From Acidimicrobiaceae bacterium (GTDB lineage Bacteria; Actinomycetota; Acidimicrobiia; Acidimicrobiales; RAAP-2): DNA of 5,394 nt. Positions 3,736-5,394 of this stretch are shown here, one piece after another (the stretch's first letter is position 1; each line of letters begins with the position of its first letter). Under the pieces are notes generated by a model. It saw only the letters and a list, made by a program, of their open reading frames with translations, made no database searches and had not been told where the DNA came from. Made by a program: the position numbers and the translations under genes. The stretch covers positions 1-5,394 of the forward strand of contig JAUTXB010000229.1 of the NCBI GenBank assembly GCA_030838245.1, written 5' to 3'.

Positions 3736-5394
3736 CTACCCGTTGAAGGCGGCGAAGACCGTGGAGAATGCGAACGGTTGCTGCGTGATGCCACTGCACG
3801 TGTCGCTGGCGAACCCTTGAGCGCCTCCAGGGCAGGAGATGTCACGGGTCGAAGCCCACATCGAGAGTCGCCCCATCCCCACTTGTGACGCGAACGTCTC
3901 GAGCTGCTGGGCATCGGTGAGCCCGAAGATCTCATTGGTGTTGTCATTGACTCCGAGCATCGGCGTCACCCCGACCATCTTCCACAACTGTGCCGAAGTG
4001 GCCGACGGATGGAGTTTGGCCAGCTGCGCCTCAGTTGCCTTGGCTGCCTGAATGGCATACGCGCCCATCTGACCGCTCGGGTTCGGTGCCGCACCGCCGT
4101 AGTCCATGGCCATCACGTTGACCAGGTCGACGCGGGCTCCAGCATTGATGGTCGTGGTGAGGACGTTGAGGCCGTTGAAGTCGAGCCCGGTGGGAAGGAC
4201 CGGCAGGGTCAGCGACACCGACAGGGTCGGGTTGGCCCGTTCCAATCCGGCGATAGCTGCTGCTCTCCGAGCCAGCGACGCGGCGTTCCCTTCGTCAGCC
4301 CCCTCGATGTCGAAGTCGATGTGGGTCAGATGGTAGGTGTCGATGACCGACTGGTACTGGGCTTGGAGTGCCGCCACCGTCGTGCAGGTATCGGCCAGCT
4401 CCGTGCTGGCTTGGCCCCCGAAGGAGACGATGACATCGCCTCCAGCCTGGCGGAGGGCGGCGATGCCTGAGGCGTAGTAGTCGGTGCTGACCGGGTAGAA
4501 GCTACCCCAGCTCGCCTCACAGCTGTTGCCTTGGGAGACGACGAAACCAAGGGTGAAGTTCTTGGTGCCAGACGCATGCATGGCCTTGACCAGGTCGAAC
4601 GGTGGGGTATCGACAGTCGCATCGACATAGGGCGCAAAGGTGAAGTTCCCCGAGTTGGTCGTTGGTCCCGAACCACCCGTGGTACCGCCCGACCCAGTAC
4701 CAGTGCCCGTCCCAGTGCCCGTGCCGCCCGTGCCCGTCCCACCCGTGCCGGAGCTCGACGAGGAGCACGACCCGCCGTTCACGGTGCAGGTGGTCGGGGG
4801 CACGAACGTCCCGCTATTGGTCCCCTGGAACCCGACCGTCGCACTTGCCCCAGTGGCGAGGGATCCGTTCCAATCGGCGTTCGTCAGCGTGTAGCTCGTA
4901 CCGCTGCTGGCCAAGTTCCCGCTCCAGGCGCTGGTGACCGTCTCTGAGGGCGGAAGGGAAAACGAGAGGGTCCACGAGGTGATCGGAGCACCGCTGTTGA
5001 CGATTGTGTAGGAGCCCACGAAGCCCGATCCCCAGTCAGATGTCTTCGCGAACGTGGCGGTGACCGGCGCGGGCGTCGAACCCGAACCACCGGAGCCCGA
5101 ACCGCCCGAGCCCGAACCTGTCGAGCCGGAGCCTCCCGTGCCACCCGTCTCCCCGGAGCATGGTTGCCCGTTGAGAGTGCACTGGCTCGGGGCAACAAAG
5201 GCCCCGCTGTAGGTGGTCTGGAACCCGAAGGTTGCTGTCCCGGCCGTCGCCAGGGCGCCGTTCCACGAGGCGTTGGTCACGGTGTAGGTGTTCCCGACCT
5301 TGGTGAGGCCGCCGCTCCACGAGCTAGTGACGGTCTGATTGCTCGGCAGCTGAAAGTGCAACGTCCAAGCAGTGGTCGGCGCGCCGCCGTTGAC
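3736..5394 (-). CDS. Modular chitinase: CBM2 - linker - CBM2 - linker - GH18 (N-terminus beyond window)
   Basis: The visible 552 residues contain the end of a first CBM2 (1-79), a Gly/Ser linker (80-109), a second full CBM2 (110-210), a Gly/Thr linker (211-250) and a C-terminal GH18 catalytic domain (251-552). GH18 landmarks are FGG (325-327), DFDIEG (360-365) with catalytic acid E364 and its partner D362, MAMDYG (428-433) and SMW (511-513). The catalytic part resembles the Pyrococcus ChiA-like branch of GH18, which cleaves beta-1,4 bonds of chitin with retention through substrate assistance. In the second CBM2, W121, W157 and W175 sit where CBM2a modules carry surface tryptophans that stack on crystalline polysaccharide. 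The frame stays open through the window end, and the TTG at 5361 is an internal codon of the conserved WTL motif, so the true start and the expected signal peptide lie outside. The enzyme probably acts outside the cell, like the lipase 258 bp downstream. Confidence 0.95.
   Translation of the reverse strand, partial: VNGGAPTTAWTLHFQLPSNQTVTSSWSGGLTKVGNTYTVTNASWNGALATAGTATFGFQTTYSGAFVAPSQCTLNGQPCSGETGGTGGSGSTGSGSGGSGSGGSGSTPAPVTATFAKTSDWGSGFVGSYTIVNSGAPITSWTLSFSLPPSETVTSAWSGNLASSGTSYTLTNADWNGSLATGASATVGFQGTNSGTFVPPTTCTVNGGSCSSSSSGTGGTGTGGTGTGTGTGTGSGGTTGGSGPTTNSGNFTFAPYVDATVDTPPFDLVKAMHASGTKNFTLGFVVSQGNSCEASWGSFYPVSTDYYASGIAALRQAGGDVIVSFGGQASTELADTCTTVAALQAQYQSVIDTYHLTHIDFDIEGADEGNAASLARRAAAIAGLERANPTLSVSLTLPVLPTGLDFNGLNVLTTTINAGARVDLVNVMAMDYGGAAPNPSGQMGAYAIQAAKATEAQLAKLHPSATSAQLWKMVGVTPMLGVNDNTNEIFGLTDAQQLETFASQVGMGRLSMWASTRDISCPGGAQGFASDTCSGITQQPFAFSTVFAAFNG
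4691..4752 (-). repeat. Gly-Thr low-complexity linker repeat
   Basis: This stretch encodes alternating Gly and Thr between the second CBM2 and the GH18 domain (about residues 215-234 of the visible protein). The DNA is a degenerate 6-bp repeat with longer near-identical blocks such as CCAGTGCCCGT, seen twice. It acts as a flexible, probably extended spacer between the binding and catalytic modules. Confidence 0.7.
5078..5137 (-). repeat. Four 15-bp tandem repeats encoding the Gly/Ser linker between the CBM2 modules
   Basis: Four consecutive 15-bp units at 5078-5092, 5093-5107, 5108-5122 and 5123-5137 share the plus-strand core GAGCCCGAACC. The two middle copies are identical over their first 11 bases. 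They encode five-residue Gly/Ser units (SGSGG type) of the flexible linker. The unit length keeps the frame, so linker length could vary between strains. Confidence 0.75.

Noticed and set aside
2761..3888. A 375-codon open frame on the plus strand, antisense to the lipase and part of the chitinase gene.
   Set aside because: It runs opposite two genes with clear domains, crosses their intergenic gap, and its translation is rich in Arg/Gly/His with no recognisable fold. Long antisense frames are expected in GC-rich coding DNA.
5359..5361. TTG codon as the start of the chitinase.
   Set aside because: It is the Leu of the conserved WTL motif of CBM2, and the frame continues open to the window end with matching CBM2 residues.

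Overview
This 5.4 kb, GC-rich window reads like a chromosomal segment of a high-GC actinobacterium (Actinomycetota). The evidence is the codon bias, an F420-type (deazaflavin) oxidoreductase, an actinobacterial secreted lipase of the Lipase_2 family, a chitinase with CBM2 modules and Gly/Ser/Thr linkers, and TANNNT-type promoters placed for leaderless mRNAs. The genus cannot be set from sequence alone. I see no tRNA, rRNA, CRISPR array, insertion sequence, integrase or attachment site.

Layout, left to right. (1) 1-238, minus: N-terminal part of a MogA/MoaB-type molybdenum cofactor protein, cut by the window edge. (2) 239-310: short divergent promoter region with a perfect 7-bp inverted repeat. 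(3) 311-826, plus: F420-dependent nitroreductase/quinone-reductase-like protein, probably translated from a leaderless mRNA. (4) 823-1254, minus: stand-alone cyclic-nucleotide-binding-domain protein. It meets gene 3 tail to tail, with the two TAG stops interleaved in CTAG, and has a good sigma-70-type promoter, an inverted repeat at the predicted transcription start and a strong Shine-Dalgarno. (5) 1413-2309, minus: four-helix membrane protein of unknown function with a long Pro/Ala/Gln-rich tail encoded by 18-bp tandem repeats. (6) 2476-3477, minus: secreted Lipase_2-family lipase/esterase. (7) 3736-5394, minus: secreted-type chitinase, cut at its N-terminal side, with CBM2-linker-CBM2-linker-GH18 architecture.

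How the genes relate. Genes 4-7 all lie on the minus strand, but the gaps of 158, 166 and 258 bp, with their own ribosome binding sites, do not look like a tight operon. The chitinase and the lipase are both predicted extracellular hydrolases, so the right half suggests scavenging of polymers and lipids. The membrane protein and the cyclic-nucleotide-binding protein downstream have no demonstrable functional link to them.

I do not find convincing evidence for a new multi-gene system. The items most worth a second look are the membrane protein with the repeat-encoded tail (and the G-quadruplex-prone DNA beneath it), the tandem CBM2 modules with an unusual local cysteine pair, and the operator-like palindromes in front of the cyclic-nucleotide-binding gene and between the divergent genes. 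All intergenic stretches are under 300 bp.
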